The notes under the pieces were generated by a model. The model saw only the letters and a program-made list of their open reading frames with translations, made no database searches and was not told where the DNA came from. DNA of 5,911 nucleotides from an uncultured Gemmatimonadota bacterium (GTDB taxonomy: Bacteria > Gemmatimonadota > Gemmatimonadetes > Gemmatimonadales > Gemmatimonadaceae), in the NCBI GenBank assembly GCA_946479895.1, contig CAMLHT010000234.1:1-5911 (forward strand). The letters run 5' to 3'. Positions 5,714-5,911 of this stretch are shown in pieces (positions within the stretch are counted from its first letter, which is position 1; the number at the start of each line of letters is the position of its first letter). Both the position numbers and the translations under genes were made by a program.

Positions 5714-5911
5714 TCAGTCAGGAAACCTTTTCGTGATTTCGGAGAGATAGCGCTTCAGCGTCGCGTCGTAGCCGAGGATGAAGCGCGAGGCGAAGCGGAA
5801 GACGGGGTTGAAGATCTTCCCGTCCTCGGTGATGCGCACCGTGGTCCGGCCCCCTTCCGCCGGCGCGAGGTCGAAGGTCCAGGTGCCGCCGAAGGGAAGG
5901 TCTGGATCGTC
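5714..5911 (-). CDS. SRPBCC/START-like domain protein, C-terminal part (partial, start outside window)
   Basis: The minus-strand frame is open from the window edge to TGA at 5714-5716, giving the last 65 residues. It begins DDPDLPFGGTWTFDLAPAEG, continues with TTVRITEDGKIFNPVFRF, and ends with a helix ASRFILGYDATLKRYLSEI. A Gly-Gly-Thr-Trp strand, a Thr-Val-Arg-Ile-Thr-Glu-Asp-Gly strand and a long closing amphipathic helix are typical of the SRPBCC (polyketide cyclase/START-like) fold, which holds hydrophobic ligands in a cavity. These proteins have varied or unknown roles, and nothing here points to one. The gene ends 42 bp before the regulator start on the same strand, so it may belong to the same transcript or just be an upstream neighbour. 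Confidence 0.7.
   Translation of the reverse strand, partial: DDPDLPFGGTWTFDLAPAEGGRTTVRITEDGKIFNPVFRFASRFILGYDATLKRYLSEITKRFPD

Overview
The window looks like chromosomal DNA from a high-GC Gram-negative bacterium. Evidence for this is a lipoprotein and a secreted HEAT-like protein with export signals, ATGA gene overlaps, and GC-rich codon use on the right. The style of the lipoprotein and of the shortened KdpD-like kinase would fit Gemmatimonadota or a similar environmental phylum. That placement is an inference; no marker gene is present.

Left part (1-1220, plus strand): the C-terminal end of an unidentified gene (1-222) is followed by a gap of about 210 bp. Next comes a gene for a small exported HEAT-like repeat protein (432-1220) with a near-perfect Shine-Dalgarno. 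Sampled lines here run about 55-68% GC, against about 68-75% further right.

Junction (1221-1458): this is a convergent intergenic stretch. It holds a stem-loop at the end of the HEAT gene, a 13-bp tandem repeat, and a 30-bp segment that matches 26/30 to the coding sequence of the SRPBCC gene at the right edge, in the same orientation.

Right part (1459-5911, minus strand): one compact gene run is read from right to left. In order it holds the end of an SRPBCC/START-like protein, a KdpE-like response regulator, a short KdpD-like histidine kinase (DUF4118 membrane domain plus kinase only), a KimA-type APC-superfamily potassium transporter, and a small lipoprotein of unknown function. Regulator/kinase and transporter/lipoprotein pairs each overlap by 4 bp (ATGA), and kinase and transporter are 24 bp apart. 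The core four genes are therefore probably one operon.

The likely story is a self-contained potassium-uptake module. A Kdp-type two-component system, normally tied to the KdpFABC pump, sits directly upstream of and is co-transcribed with a KimA transporter. In Bacillus subtilis KimA is instead controlled by c-di-AMP. The translationally coupled lipoprotein is a candidate accessory partner.
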